Assembly: GCA_000621905.1 (NCBI GenBank)
Contig: JHXB01000009.1
Coordinates: 62,001 to 126,000 of the forward strand
Direction of reading: 5' to 3'
Length of the DNA: 64,000 nt
Source of the DNA: Lachnospiraceae bacterium NC2004
Lineage (GTDB): Bacteria; Bacillota; Clostridia; Lachnospirales; Lachnospiraceae
The notes beneath the pieces were generated by a model. That model was not told the origin of the DNA. It was given only the letters and a program-made list of their open reading frames with translations, and made no database searches. A program made the position numbers and the translations under genes. Of this stretch, positions 7,562 through 16,148 are shown in pieces (position 1 is the first letter of the stretch; every line of letters begins with the position of its first letter).

Positions 7562-8419
7562 ATGTTAGATCCGGTTACACTTAAATTAAATGCAGATCCA
7601 TTTATTATCAGCGCGCTTAAGGAGGACATCACGAGTGAGGATGTTTCGACCAACGCGGTTATGCCTGATGCAGTTAAGGGTGAGGTTGATTTGATTGCCA
7701 AGGAGGACGGTATCATTTGCGGACTCACCGTATTTGAGAGAGTTTTCAAGCTTTTGGATGAGAACACAGTTGTTGATTTTCATGCAAATGATGGAGACGC
7801 GGTCAAGAAAGGCGACCTGATGGCCAAGGTTACAGGCGACATCAGAGTGCTTCTTTCAGGCGAGAGAACCGCGCTTAATTACCTTCAGAGAATGAGCGGT
7901 ATTGCAACTTATACAAAGAAGATGGTTGGGATGCTTGAGGGCACAGGGATTACACTTCTTGATACAAGAAAGACTACACCTAACAACCGCATTTTCGAGA
8001 AATATGCCGTGACTGTCGGAACCGGAAGCAATCATCGTTACAATCTTTCTGATGGTGTGCTTTTAAAGGACAATCACATTGGGGCAGCGGGTGGCGTTAG
8101 GGAGGCTATCAAGCTTGCCAAGGCGTATGCTCCATTTGTAAGAAAGATAGAGATTGAGGTCGAGAATCTTGATATGGTAAGGGACGCTGTTGAGGCGGGT
8201 GCTGACATTATTATGCTCGACAATATGGATACTGAGACTCTTAAGGAAGCGATTGAGATCATTAACGGAACCGCAGAGATTGAGGTTTCAGGAAATGTTA
8301 CTGCTGAGTCGATTGATCGCCTGAGAGGACTTAAAGTTGATTACGTATCAAGCGGTGCGCTCACACATTCTGCGCCAATACTTGATATTTCCCTAAAGAA
8401 TCTTCATAGAATCGACTAA
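7562..8419 (+). CDS. nadC: Nicotinate-nucleotide pyrophosphorylase NadC
   Basis: This 285-residue enzyme converts quinolinate and PRPP to nicotinate mononucleotide, CO2 and pyrophosphate. Family features seen are the N-terminal EDITSEDVST segment, the GERTALNYLQRMSGIAT motif, TRKTTPNNRIFEKYAV, and the barrel segments HRYNLSDGVLLKDNHI and IEIEVENLD. The start at 7562 was chosen for the AGGAGG box 7 bases upstream, 10 bp after the nadB stop. The open frame extends 10 codons further back but would overlap nadB. The stop TAA is the first triplet of a GGGGACAGTCCCC repeat, so the repeat abuts or replaces the original gene end. Confidence 0.95.
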   Translation: MLDPVTLKLNADPFIISALKEDITSEDVSTNAVMPDAVKGEVDLIAKEDGIICGLTVFERVFKLLDENTVVDFHANDGDAVKKGDLMAKVTGDIRVLLSGERTALNYLQRMSGIATYTKKMVGMLEGTGITLLDTRKTTPNNRIFEKYAVTVGTGSNHRYNLSDGVLLKDNHIGAAGGVREAIKLAKAYAPFVRKIEIEVENLDMVRDAVEAGADIIMLDNMDTETLKEAIEIINGTAEIEVSGNVTAESIDRLRGLKVDYVSSGALTHSAPILDISLKNLHRID

Positions 8420-8495
8420 GTACTCAAAGGGGACAGTCCCCATTGGGTAGTTAGCAGCTAAGTGATCTAAGGGACGTGTTCCCGGCGGTCAATTA
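8417..8495. repeat. Palindromic repeats between nadC and niaR
   Basis: A full GGGGACAGTCCCC unit (8417-8453) begins with the nadC stop codon. A diverged second unit around GGGACGTGTTCCC (8457-8495) follows. Together they fill nearly the whole nadC-niaR gap and stop just before the niaR ribosome binding site. Confidence 0.85.
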
Positions 8496-8517
8496 TTCCA
8501 AAAGCGAGGTGATTGTT

Positions 8518-9066
8518 TTGAGTGGAGAAGAGAGACGAGAGAAGCTTCTTGATATGCTCAGCAGCGCTGGCAAAGATGCTGTTTCAGGCGCGAAGCTGTC
8601 GGAAACATTTGCAGTAAGCCGACAAGTCATTGTTCAGGACATTGCGCTTCTTCGTGCAAATGGTATCGAGATCCTTTCTACTAACAGAGGCTATGTTCTT
8701 CGCGTTTCCGATACAAGCCTTCATTCCAGAGTTTTCAAGCTTCATCACGAGGTAAATGAAACCGAGGAGAAGTTTAATATAATCGTTGATTTGGGCGGCA
8801 AAGTCAAAGATGTATTTGTCTACCACAGAGTTTACGGAGTTGTCAGAGGCGAGCTTAACATCAAGTCAAGACGCGATGTTAAGCGCTTCATGGAGACAAT
8901 CGAGTCCGGAAGCTCAGAGCTTTTGATGACAGTTACTTCCAATTATCATTATCTTACTGTGACTGCGGAGAGCGAGGAGATACTTGATTTGATACTCGAC
9001 GCTTTGATGGAGAGAGGTTTCTTGGCTGAGTTAAAGGATTACGAGCCGGTTAACTTTTGGGGGTAG
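8518..9066 (+). CDS. niaR: NAD biosynthesis repressor NiaR (HTH_11 + 3H domain)
   Basis: This protein of about 182 residues has an N-terminal winged helix (REKLLDMLSSAG...SRQVIVQDIALLRANGIEI) and a C-terminal 3H domain. The 3H domain is named for conserved His residues, seen here in LHHEVNE, VYHRVYG and NYHYLTV. NiaR binds nicotinic acid and represses NAD synthesis and niacin uptake genes in Firmicutes and Thermotoga. The TTG at 8518 is preferred because GAGGTG lies 6 bases upstream; an upstream ATG at 8476 would read through repeat sequence. It is the last gene of the operon it probably controls, so the circuit is autoregulatory. Confidence 0.92.
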   Translation: MSGEERREKLLDMLSSAGKDAVSGAKLSETFAVSRQVIVQDIALLRANGIEILSTNRGYVLRVSDTSLHSRVFKLHHEVNETEEKFNIIVDLGGKVKDVFVYHRVYGVVRGELNIKSRRDVKRFMETIESGSSELLMTVTSNYHYLTVTAESEEILDLILDALMERGFLAELKDYEPVNFWG

Positions 9067-9115
9067 TCTGCATTTGCCTCACGAAGCGAAGCATCTTTAA
9101 CAAATGTATTAGATA

Positions 9116-9144
9116 TTGACTATATTTTGTATTTTTAGTAAAAT
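9116..9144 (+). promoter_or_regulatory. Promoter of the SPFH gene
   Basis: TTGACT (9116-9121), 17 bases, TAAAAT (9139-9144), about 45 bases upstream of the start codon at 9191 with AAAGGAG in between. Confidence 0.65.
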
Positions 9145-9190
9145 TGTACTCAGTTGTTATTAACTTTTTTAAGCAAAGGAGAGTAGATTT

Positions 9191-10174
9191 ATGGGACTTA
9201 TGAATCAGTTTGCCAATGTTGTTGAGTGGGAAGAATGGTCAGACGACATGATCTTCTGGAAGTGGACTAACAAGGAGATTAAGAAGGGTTCACGCCTTAT
9301 TATCAAGCCTGGTCAGGACGCAATTTTCCTTAACAACGGTAAGAAAGAGGGTATATTCACAGATGATGGTGACTACGATATCGAGTCACAGATTATCCCA
9401 TTTTTATCAACACTTAAAGGTTTTAAATTCGGTTTCAATTCAGGTATGAGAGCAGAGGTTCTCTTTGTTAACACCAAGGAGTTCACTGTTAAATGGGGAA
9501 CCAAGGGACCTATCAATATTCCTTCACCACAGATGCCTGGTGGATTGCCTATCCGTGCTAACGGAACATTCAACTTCAAGGTGTCAGATTACGATCTTCT
9601 TATCGAGAAGGTTGCAGGTGTTAAGCAGCAGTACAAGGTTGACGATATCAAGCTTCGTATAACTACCATTCTTGATCAGCTTCTTATGAAGTGGATTTCT
9701 AAGGAAGGTAAGGATATGTTTAACCTTCAGGCTAATGCATTTGACATTTCCAAGGGTATTAAGGAAGACCTTGACATGGAGATTTCTAAGGATGGTATTA
9801 CTATTACAGGGTTCTCTGTCAATAGCTTCAACTATCCTCAGGAAGTTCAGGATATGATTACCAAGAACGCTGCTCAGTCTATGGTTGGTGATGTTGGAAG
9901 GTATCAGCAGATTTCTATGACAGATGCTATGGCTGATGGCAAGGTTGGCAACAATTCTACCATGGGTCAGATGACCGAGATGATGATGGGCATGACCATG
10001 GCTAACAACATGATGAACCAGATGGGTATGAATAACATGATGGGTGGAGCTCAACAGCAGGCACCACAGCAGCAGGCTCCAGCCGGCGGCGCTGCACCTA
10101 AGTTCTGTCCTAACTGTGGACAGCCTACTAACGGCGCTAAGTTCTGTGGCAATTGCGGACAGCAGCTCGCTTAA
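9191..10174 (+). CDS. SPFH-domain protein with C-terminal double zinc ribbon (YdjI-like)
   Basis: This 327-residue protein belongs to the SPFH/virion-core-like family typified by Bacillus YdjI. An N-terminal SPFH beta-domain (residues about 20-215) is followed by a Met-rich low-complexity stretch (MMMGMTMANNMMNQMGMNNMMGG divided across residues about 260-285) and a Gln/Pro linker. It ends in a zinc ribbon with two CxxCG knuckles (FCPNCGQ, FCGNCGQ). There is no signal peptide or membrane helix. The family is linked to membrane-stress or scaffold functions, but the exact role is not established. It is a single-gene unit with its own promoter and a strong terminator. Confidence 0.88.
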   Translation: MGLMNQFANVVEWEEWSDDMIFWKWTNKEIKKGSRLIIKPGQDAIFLNNGKKEGIFTDDGDYDIESQIIPFLSTLKGFKFGFNSGMRAEVLFVNTKEFTVKWGTKGPINIPSPQMPGGLPIRANGTFNFKVSDYDLLIEKVAGVKQQYKVDDIKLRITTILDQLLMKWISKEGKDMFNLQANAFDISKGIKEDLDMEISKDGITITGFSVNSFNYPQEVQDMITKNAAQSMVGDVGRYQQISMTDAMADGKVGNNSTMGQMTEMMMGMTMANNMMNQMGMNNMMGGAQQQAPQQQAPAGGAAPKFCPNCGQPTNGAKFCGNCGQQLA

Positions 10175-10194
10175 TATTATCATTTGCATAAATG

Positions 10195-10225
10195 AAGGGT
10201 ATGGTTTCGGCCATACCCTTTTTAT
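10195..10225 (+). terminator. Rho-independent terminator after the SPFH gene
   Basis: A perfect 10-bp stem (AAGGGTATGG / CCATACCCTT, loop TTTCGG) is followed by a T-rich run. It also lies at the very end of the convergent integrase gene. Confidence 0.9.
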
Positions 10226-11475
10226 TGTATTTTTTTTATTTCTTCTTTGAGCCACGAAATTTCTCTGGTCGTGTAGACCTTTTCGGTTATGTCCGAAATT
10301 ACGTGTCCGACTATGTATTTAATGGCATATTCATCGACGTGATATTTCTTTGCCTGGGTAACAAAATGCTTTCTTCCGTCATGAGGTCTGTGTGCCGGAT
10401 TAAGATTTAATGACGATATAATCTTGTAGAAACGCCCTTTATATCTGCTATACGTGAGCTTGGTTCCGGAGCGGGTGACGTAACCGTCGGTGCAGTTTAT
10501 AAGGTATTCGCTGTTTAATGAGACTGCTTGTTTGTAAAGATCTTCGACTATTGGCATAACTTTTGGATGAATCGGAACAATGCGGTTGGTTCCGGCTTCA
10601 GTTTTGATTCCGCCCTTCATGATTTCTTCTTTCAAGTCAACATTTTCTAAACGAATAAGGCCTAATTCCTGCGGTCGCCATCCGGAATAGCATTGGAAAA
10701 TAAGGACATTTACGTATTTAACTTTCCCAAGATTTTTCCAAAGAATAGCCATTTCTTCGTCAGTAAATGAAATGTGGTTGCGATACTCTTCCTGAATTTG
10801 CTGAAAAATCTGGTTATCAAGCTGCATGTTTCTGGCATAGTTCTTCTCTATAAGCTCGTACTCTACTGCATAGTCAAGCATCATGTTAAAAAGACTTTTT
10901 ATACGCGTTTTGGTGTATGGGGAGGCAGGTTTCGTTTCCTTTCCGATTGTAAGTTCAGCGTCCTCAATAAGCCTTCTGACATGCCTGATTCTAAGTTCCC
11001 TTACCGGAAAATCATAAAGCTTAGAGCAGTATTTCCACACTGAAAGGATGGAATTGACTGAAGAATCGCTTTTGCTAGGATCACATTTGTAATTGGCAAA
11101 CCATCTTTCAAAAAGCTCCATTACGGTTATGTTACTGGTAACATCATAGGGATTCTCGTTGTATTTTAGCAGTGCTTTGTAAGCATCATCATAAGTTGGA
11201 AAATAAGCTTGCGGTTTCAATGTGGTAACCAAAGGTTTACCGTCCATTTCTCTTGCGGTTGTTACCATAACGCGATAGGGATTTCTGAGATTCTTGTTGT
11301 TAATCTTGCTGATTTGGCCGAAGCCGTTAGGAAGTTTCATAGGTTTAGTCTTCGAAACAGAAGAGGCTTTACGTGTAAAATGTGACCGACCCTGTTGTGT
11401 CACATATCCACAATTTGGGCAAAAAAAAGCCTTGTCACTAAGAACATGATAGCATTCCGGACAAGTAATAAGCAT
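10222..11475 (-). CDS. Tyrosine recombinase/integrase with N-terminal zinc ribbon
   Basis: This 417-residue protein has an N-terminal CPEC...CPNC zinc ribbon (C5, C8, C19, C22), an Arm/core-binding (SAM-like) domain at about 110-215 and a C-terminal catalytic domain. The catalytic set is visible: R267 (GWRPQE), K291, H365xxR368 (HDGR), H391 (GHVISD) and nucleophile Y401. Such enzymes cut and rejoin DNA at short sites during integration, excision or inversion. No excisionase, phage or conjugation genes surround it, so it is a lone recombinase or a remnant of an element. The closest accessory neighbours are the ATPase at 11661 and the surface-protein cassette starting at 13189. An AAGGAGG box precedes the start. 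Confidence 0.9.
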   Translation of the reverse strand: MLITCPECYHVLSDKAFFCPNCGYVTQQGRSHFTRKASSVSKTKPMKLPNGFGQISKINNKNLRNPYRVMVTTAREMDGKPLVTTLKPQAYFPTYDDAYKALLKYNENPYDVTSNITVMELFERWFANYKCDPSKSDSSVNSILSVWKYCSKLYDFPVRELRIRHVRRLIEDAELTIGKETKPASPYTKTRIKSLFNMMLDYAVEYELIEKNYARNMQLDNQIFQQIQEEYRNHISFTDEEMAILWKNLGKVKYVNVLIFQCYSGWRPQELGLIRLENVDLKEEIMKGGIKTEAGTNRIVPIHPKVMPIVEDLYKQAVSLNSEYLINCTDGYVTRSGTKLTYSRYKGRFYKIISSLNLNPAHRPHDGRKHFVTQAKKYHVDEYAIKYIVGHVISDITEKVYTTREISWLKEEIKKIQ

Positions 11476-11577
11476 AAGAATATGCCTCCTTTATTATATT
11501 AATTTTTGCTAATTTTACTAGAAAGCGTGGGAGATTTCAAGTGGAAATTCCTCTGTCGCTACAATGCTCAGGATGAC

Positions 11578-11660
11578 AAGTTTTATGGCATTCAGAATTA
11601 CCCTCCCCCTGTCATTCTGAACTACCCTCCCCTGTCATTCTGAGCGCAGCGAAGAATCTT
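11578..11660. repeat. TTCGCTGCGCTCAGAATGACAG repeats, partial copies
   Basis: There are two short partial copies (CCCTGTCATTCTGAA) and one longer copy (CCTGTCATTCTGAGCG to GAAGAATCTT). The longer copy is fused to the 3' end of the ATPase gene on the minus strand. It is the same repeat as at 23110, 25604, 29814, 50337 and 55079. Confidence 0.75.
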
Positions 11661-12698
11661 TTAATCGTATGATGAAACTATATTAGAGAACCTTGGCAAT
11701 GTTATAGAAACATATCCATGGCTCGGTGAGTATAAAATACCAGACTTAATGAGTCTCTCTCTGTATTTAGAAAATGTAGATGAGGTCATTGATATTTTTT
11801 CACATAAATCCTTAACCTTCATTTGATCGGTGTCTATTGCTTTTAACACATTTTTATCTTGCGTTGATAGTCCCTCCCAGATCTTTCTATACACAAAGTC
11901 ATCAAGCATATCGTCAAGTTTTGATAATATATCTTCTAGTGAAAGTGTATTCCTATATTCGTAGTACAACATGCCAAATGCTTGGAAAGCAAAAGCGTAT
12001 CCTTTAGTAATTTGAGCGAGATTTTTAGCATTTTCTAAATCCAGATTAAATATCTCAGCGTATTGTTTCGTAATCTGGTGAAGACTTAATGGTTTTAAAT
12101 CTAGCTTAGGAGTTCTTAAAAGAAAAGTTAAAGCTGGATCGTTTTGAATTGCATTAACTTGTTCATATAGGCCTGTCATTAATAAAAATACCGGGTAGTC
12201 CTTTCTTAAAAGAAGCTGAAACTCACTGGCAAAATGGCGCATGTTTTCATCGTGCATCACTTCATCTATAGTTATCAATAATTTTTTGCCTTTCTTTTTT
12301 AGGGATTCAAGGTAATTCTCTATTGTGCTTATACTGTCATAAGTGTTTGAAGAGCCACCTAAGCCGACTCCAAATCCGGCGACTGAAATATTAAATCCCT
12401 TTTCGATTAAACCATTTTTGTGTTTATTGCTGTTGTTGATTCTCATAGCAAGATCGTTTATTAAATCTTGAGTGGAGTTGAGGTCAACAACTATAAAATC
12501 CTTGTTGTTAGATAATTCATTGGCAATTGAAGTCATTAAGACGGTCTTTCCGCTTCCTCGAATTCCTTGAATCATGTAAGTCTGACTTACGGGATTAGGT
12601 GATTCAAATGCATTTCTAATCAATTCTGTATTCTCATAGCGTGATATATATTCTTCCGGTTTTTTACCAAATGTTAAGGTGAACGGATTGTTGCTCAT
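11661..12698 (-). CDS. AAA-type ATPase with C-terminal winged helix (Orc/Cdc6-like fold)
   Basis: This 345-residue protein has a Walker A (IRGSGKT, near residue 45), a Walker B-like IDEVMHD near 145, and sensor segments in a Cdc6/ORC-like AAA core. A C-terminal helix-turn-helix follows (LCEKISMTSSTFSKYRERLIKSGILY, last 60 residues). Proteins of this type are common and uncharacterised in gut Clostridia and are thought to act in DNA-related or accessory functions. The start at 12698 has AAGGAG 10 bases upstream; an in-frame ATG six codons earlier overlaps that box. Its leader consists of 29-bp direct repeats, probably an operator. No partner gene is evident. Confidence 0.8.
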   Translation of the reverse strand: MSNNPFTLTFGKKPEEYISRYENTELIRNAFESPNPVSQTYMIQGIRGSGKTVLMTSIANELSNNKDFIVVDLNSTQDLINDLAMRINNSNKHKNGLIEKGFNISVAGFGVGLGGSSNTYDSISTIENYLESLKKKGKKLLITIDEVMHDENMRHFASEFQLLLRKDYPVFLLMTGLYEQVNAIQNDPALTFLLRTPKLDLKPLSLHQITKQYAEIFNLDLENAKNLAQITKGYAFAFQAFGMLYYEYRNTLSLEDILSKLDDMLDDFVYRKIWEGLSTQDKNVLKAIDTDQMKVKDLCEKISMTSSTFSKYRERLIKSGILYSPSHGYVSITLPRFSNIVSSYD

Positions 12699-12709
12699 AT
12701 TGTGTGCTC

Positions 12710-12800
12710 CTTTCATAAATCTTCATAAATCTGAATATCTTTCATAAATCTTCATAAATCTAGATATCTTTCATAAATCTTCATAATTCTTCATAAATTG
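12710..12800. repeat. 29-bp tandem direct repeats upstream of the ATPase gene
   Basis: Units at 12710-12738 and 12739-12767 and a diverged third from 12768 are each built from CTTTCATAAATCTTCATAAA plus an AT-rich tail. They contain about seven copies of TTCATAA(A/T)TC with roughly 10-bp periodicity within the pairs. They begin at the ATPase ribosome binding site, so they would lie over the promoter or leader. Such helically phased repeats often bind a self-encoded DNA-binding protein; the ATPase has a winged helix. Confidence 0.8.
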
Positions 12801-13188
12801 TAACATATGGATATTAAGTAGTAAAGAGATTTTGGTAGAAATAAGGCTATAATTAAAGGAAAGTGCAACTTCACAAAAAATACACAAGGTGAAAGAGCGT
12901 GTCACGAGAACGCTTAGCTCACATAAAAATCACAAACACCTCACCAAAATATCACAAACCGAATATTGATTTTTAAAATTTCTCACATGATTCTCTCATA
13001 AATATCACACAATTCTCATAATTTATGTGCTATACATTCTGTTCCTACACAATTCCTACACTCAAGATAATTTCGTAAGAATAGGTGCTGCAAGGTTAAA
13101 CATGTAAGTGCTCAAATGAGACATAAACATAATCCCTTCAGTGATAATACATTTTGATAGGAAAAATCTAGGAAAATAGGGGATAGTT
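12801..13188. other. AT-rich non-coding stretch rich in TCACA/CTCAT motifs
   Basis: No reading frame, RBS or hairpin of note was found. The 12900-13020 part contains about ten copies of TCACA or CTCA(C/T)A on the plus strand (CTCACATAAAAATCACAAA and similar), which resemble the CTCACAAAAATGACC flanks of the repeats inside the transglutaminase gene. It ends abruptly at the conserved cassette boundary at 13189. No promoter, start codon or signal-peptide sequence leads into the cassette. Confidence 0.5.
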
Positions 13189-13215
13189 TTTACAGTAACT
13201 GTTACGGCGAAGTCA
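13189..13215 (+). repeat. 27-bp cassette boundary sequence, copy 1
   Basis: Identical to the reverse complement of 29051-29077. It starts TTTACAGTAACTG and ends GGCGAAGTCA, and has a near-palindromic core ACAGT-A-ACTGT at 13192-13202. Upstream sequence is unrelated at the two loci; downstream the similarity continues only at the protein level with many synonymous changes. It is a candidate recombination site. Confidence 0.75.
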
Positions 13216-15975
13216 GCTCCAGCTTCTAGCGAGACTCCTGCTACAACTCAGGCTTCTGCTGATGCTACTACAGCAGCTCCTGCTACTACTGAGGCTGTTG
13301 CTGCAACAGCGGTTGCTCTTGATAAAGTTAGCGCTTCTGTAGAAGAGGGTTCTACAGTATCTATCATTGCAACATTAACTCCTGCTAATGCTTCAGATAC
13401 AATCACTTGGTCTTCATCAGATGAGAAGGTTGCTACTGTTGCAGGTGGAGTTGTTACTGGTGTTAAAGAGGGTAAAGCTACTATCACAGCTACAGCTGGT
13501 AAGGTAAGCAACGCGTGTGTTGTAACTGTAACAAAAAAGGTTATTACAGCGAAGCTTACAGGCGACATTAAACAGTCTAAGGCTAATGAGATTGTTCTTA
13601 CTTTTGATACATCAAGTGCAAACGCTGTAGTTAATAAGGATAATATTAAAATCGAAAGAGCAGACAAGACCGGAACAGTATTCGTTAATGCGATTGAGTG
13701 GTCTGCAGACGGAACCACAGCTACTTGTACATTGTCTAGTGCTCTTGCAGATGGTGTAGATTATGTAGTTTCATACGGTGATGGCCCTTCTGTTTCCTTT
13801 AAGGCATCAGCTGGTAAAGTTGCTCGTATTGAACTTACAACTGTATCTGCAGAGAAATCTGTAGCTACTCCTATCACTTTCGTATTAAAGGATGCTAACA
13901 ATGTAGATGTAACATCGACCGTTTCTGTTGATCAGGTTATGACTATTGACGTTGAAGGCCTTGATGATGCTAGCGTTACAGCTGATACTTCTCTTGCTTC
14001 TAAGGCTACTATTACTATGTCGAATGTAAATGACCGTGCTAAGGTTACTCTTAAGTATGATGACGGTTCTAAGGATTCTGCGGTTGCTCCTGTAGAAGGC
14101 GTAATCACTTGTGTAGCTGCAACAGCTCTTGTTGGAAAAGGTAGATTCAAAGTTGCTACAGGTTCAGGTGTTAAAACTTATACAGATGGTACACAGTGTG
14201 CTAAGTTCTATACTGGATCAGATGATTCATCGGTTGCTGTCGCTGTAGGTAATTCAAACGCTAACTTATACTTCTTTGCTGAGGATTTAAAGAACGAGGG
14301 AGTTGCTCTTTCATATGATGAGTATGAGGTCACATCATCTAATGATGATGTTCTCTCTGCTAACATTGAAGGAGATATTACTTCTGGTAAGTTCGTAAGA
14401 ATTAACTATTCGGGAAACACGGTTGGTTCGGCTAATATTATAATTAAAGCTACCAAGAATGGTGTTCCTTACAATTATGTTATTCCTGCGACCGTTGTTC
14501 CAGTTAAAGATATCAAGAGCATTTCGGTAAGTGCAACTAAGCCAACCATGTCGAATGCATACGATACAGCTTATTCAGGTTCGCTTGTTGTAACTGCAAC
14601 ATATACTGACAATTCTAAGTCAGAGATTTATGATTATGCTTCAAAATTAACTGATGCTAAGCAGGCTGATTTGATGGATCCAGACGCTGAACCACGATTC
14701 GTTGCTGGGGACTTGGGTACTGGTATTGCAACTGGTTTTGTTGTAGATGACGATGAATACACTGCTTACGGTGCAAAAGGTAACACCACATATGGTATTA
14801 CAGTTTCTGCAAGCAAAGCCAACGGTGATGAAGTCTCAGCTAGGACTAATGTGACTGTGAAAGAATTGGATGCCGCTGCATGGAAGCTTGGAGGACTTGG
14901 TGCAACTCTTACTTATGAGATTGAAACTGCTTCGACGGTTAAAGTGTCAAAAGGATCTGCTACATTCAATCTTGTTGCCAAAGATAGTAGCAAGAATTTT
15001 GCTGGTTATGTGCGCCAAACAGCTGGCGTGGCTACGATTGGTACTCCGTCTGATATAGCTGGTGCTAAAGCGGTTGTTGGAACTAGCATTGCAGGTCATG
15101 ATGGTAAATACGTTCAATTGACTGCTGCTGCTATTGGCGACGTTATTACTAAGGTAGTAGTTAAGCCTGCAGACGTTGACCATGTCGTTGCTGCTGGTAA
15201 GATTGCTACTTATCTAGTAGATGGAACTCTCACTATATATACTGGTGATTTGGACGCTACCAATGCAGAGGATGTTACTGTGGCTAAGGCTAAGGATGCT
15301 GATACTAACGATATATCTACTAACTATAGCGAGTTAGTTCCTAATGCAGTAGGTACTAACGGTAATAACAAAGTGCTAAACTCTGGCTACACCGCTAAAA
15401 CTAATGTACACGCAACTATCGCTACTCAGATTAGTGGCATAAAAACGGCTGTTAAATATGGTAATAAGTATTATAATGGAAGTGCATTATACGGGAATGA
15501 CGAAGATTTAACTGATAATGCTCTCTCTGCTGGTGCGTATGGTTTCACTACTTCCTTGAAGGCTGCTTCGAACGTAGTATACTATGGTTCTAAAGAGTCT
15601 ACTATGCATGATTCTGTAGCGCGTGCCGGTACTTATACTCCAACATTTTACTACACTATGAACGGCGAGAATAAATCTGCAACGACTAAAGTAACCGTAT
15701 TAAACGATTTCTTTGTTCCTAAGGCATCTTATACTACTAGAGTAGTAAATAGTTTCTCTCCGGACGATGTAAAAGAGGCTCTTAAATTTACATGTGATAT
15801 GAACTGCAATGCTTCTACAGCTGACTCACTTGTTAAATTATATAAAAATGGTCCAGCAAATACTGTTGTTGAAGCTGTTGAGGAAAATGGAAAAATGCAA
15901 GTTAATTACGTTGGTATTACTGAGAATGGTGTTGAGGTTGTTGTACCTTTAACTGTAACTCTTACTACTAACTAA
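13189..15975 (+). CDS. Large surface protein cassette 1, lacking start codon and signal peptide
   Basis: The frame is open from 13180 (a TAG lies at 13177) to 15975, about 928 residues from the conserved boundary. It begins FTVTVTAKS, which looks like the end of a signal peptide. A Pro/Ala/Ser/Thr linker follows, then a bacterial Ig-like (Big_2) domain (ITWSSSDEKVATVAGG), then a long Thr/Val/Ala-rich beta-type region with almost no Cys. No ATG, GTG or TTG occurs near the start; the first ATG (13732) lies mid-domain, so translation from there would give a cytoplasmic fragment. It shares its first 27 bp exactly, and its first 30 residues closely, with the facing cassette at 26621-29206. The best reading is a silent donor gene for a surface (S-layer-like) protein; a decayed gene is the alternative. 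Confidence 0.7.
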   Translation, partial: FTVTVTAKSAPASSETPATTQASADATTAAPATTEAVAATAVALDKVSASVEEGSTVSIIATLTPANASDTITWSSSDEKVATVAGGVVTGVKEGKATITATAGKVSNACVVTVTKKVITAKLTGDIKQSKANEIVLTFDTSSANAVVNKDNIKIERADKTGTVFVNAIEWSADGTTATCTLSSALADGVDYVVSYGDGPSVSFKASAGKVARIELTTVSAEKSVATPITFVLKDANNVDVTSTVSVDQVMTIDVEGLDDASVTADTSLASKATITMSNVNDRAKVTLKYDDGSKDSAVAPVEGVITCVAATALVGKGRFKVATGSGVKTYTDGTQCAKFYTGSDDSSVAVAVGNSNANLYFFAEDLKNEGVALSYDEYEVTSSNDDVLSANIEGDITSGKFVRINYSGNTVGSANIIIKATKNGVPYNYVIPATVVPVKDIKSISVSATKPTMSNAYDTAYSGSLVVTATYTDNSKSEIYDYASKLTDAKQADLMDPDAEPRFVAGDLGTGIATGFVVDDDEYTAYGAKGNTTYGITVSASKANGDEVSARTNVTVKELDAAAWKLGGLGATLTYEIETASTVKVSKGSATFNLVAKDSSKNFAGYVRQTAGVATIGTPSDIAGAKAVVGTSIAGHDGKYVQLTAAAIGDVITKVVVKPADVDHVVAAGKIATYLVDGTLTIYTGDLDATNAEDVTVAKAKDADTNDISTNYSELVPNAVGTNGNNKVLNSGYTAKTNVHATIATQISGIKTAVKYGNKYYNGSALYGNDEDLTDNALSAGAYGFTTSLKAASNVVYYGSKESTMHDSVARAGTYTPTFYYTMNGENKSATTKVTVLNDFFVPKASYTTRVVNSFSPDDVKEALKFTCDMNCNASTADSLVKLYKNGPANTVVEAVEENGKMQVNYVGITENGVEVVVPLTVTLTTN

Positions 15976-15988
15976 TTGAATCTTTTAA

Positions 15989-16026
15989 AATCGCTCCTAA
16001 CCTTTGAGGTAGGAGCGATTCTATTT
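15989..16026 (+). terminator. Terminator after cassette 1
   Basis: An 11-bp stem AATCGCTCCTA / TAGGAGCGATT, then CTATTTATATT. It lies 13 bp after the cassette stop, so the 3' end of the gene is intact even though the 5' end is not. Confidence 0.8.
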
Positions 16027-16148
16027 ATATTGCTTAAATTAAACGCAGAACTGTTGTTTTTTAGAGAATAGATGTTAACTGTTCTTATAACTATGTCGAC
16101 TAGATAGGAATGATTCTATGTGTCAGTTTTACACAAGAGGAGAAAACT

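Noticed and set aside
10222-12698. Integrase and ATPase as a complete integrative element
   Set aside because: No attachment repeats, excisionase, relaxase or cargo could be recognised around them.
13248-13718. 156-codon minus-strand frame with a hydrophobic translation
   Set aside because: It is the antisense of the Ala/Thr-rich Ig-like region of cassette 1; no RBS or promoter.
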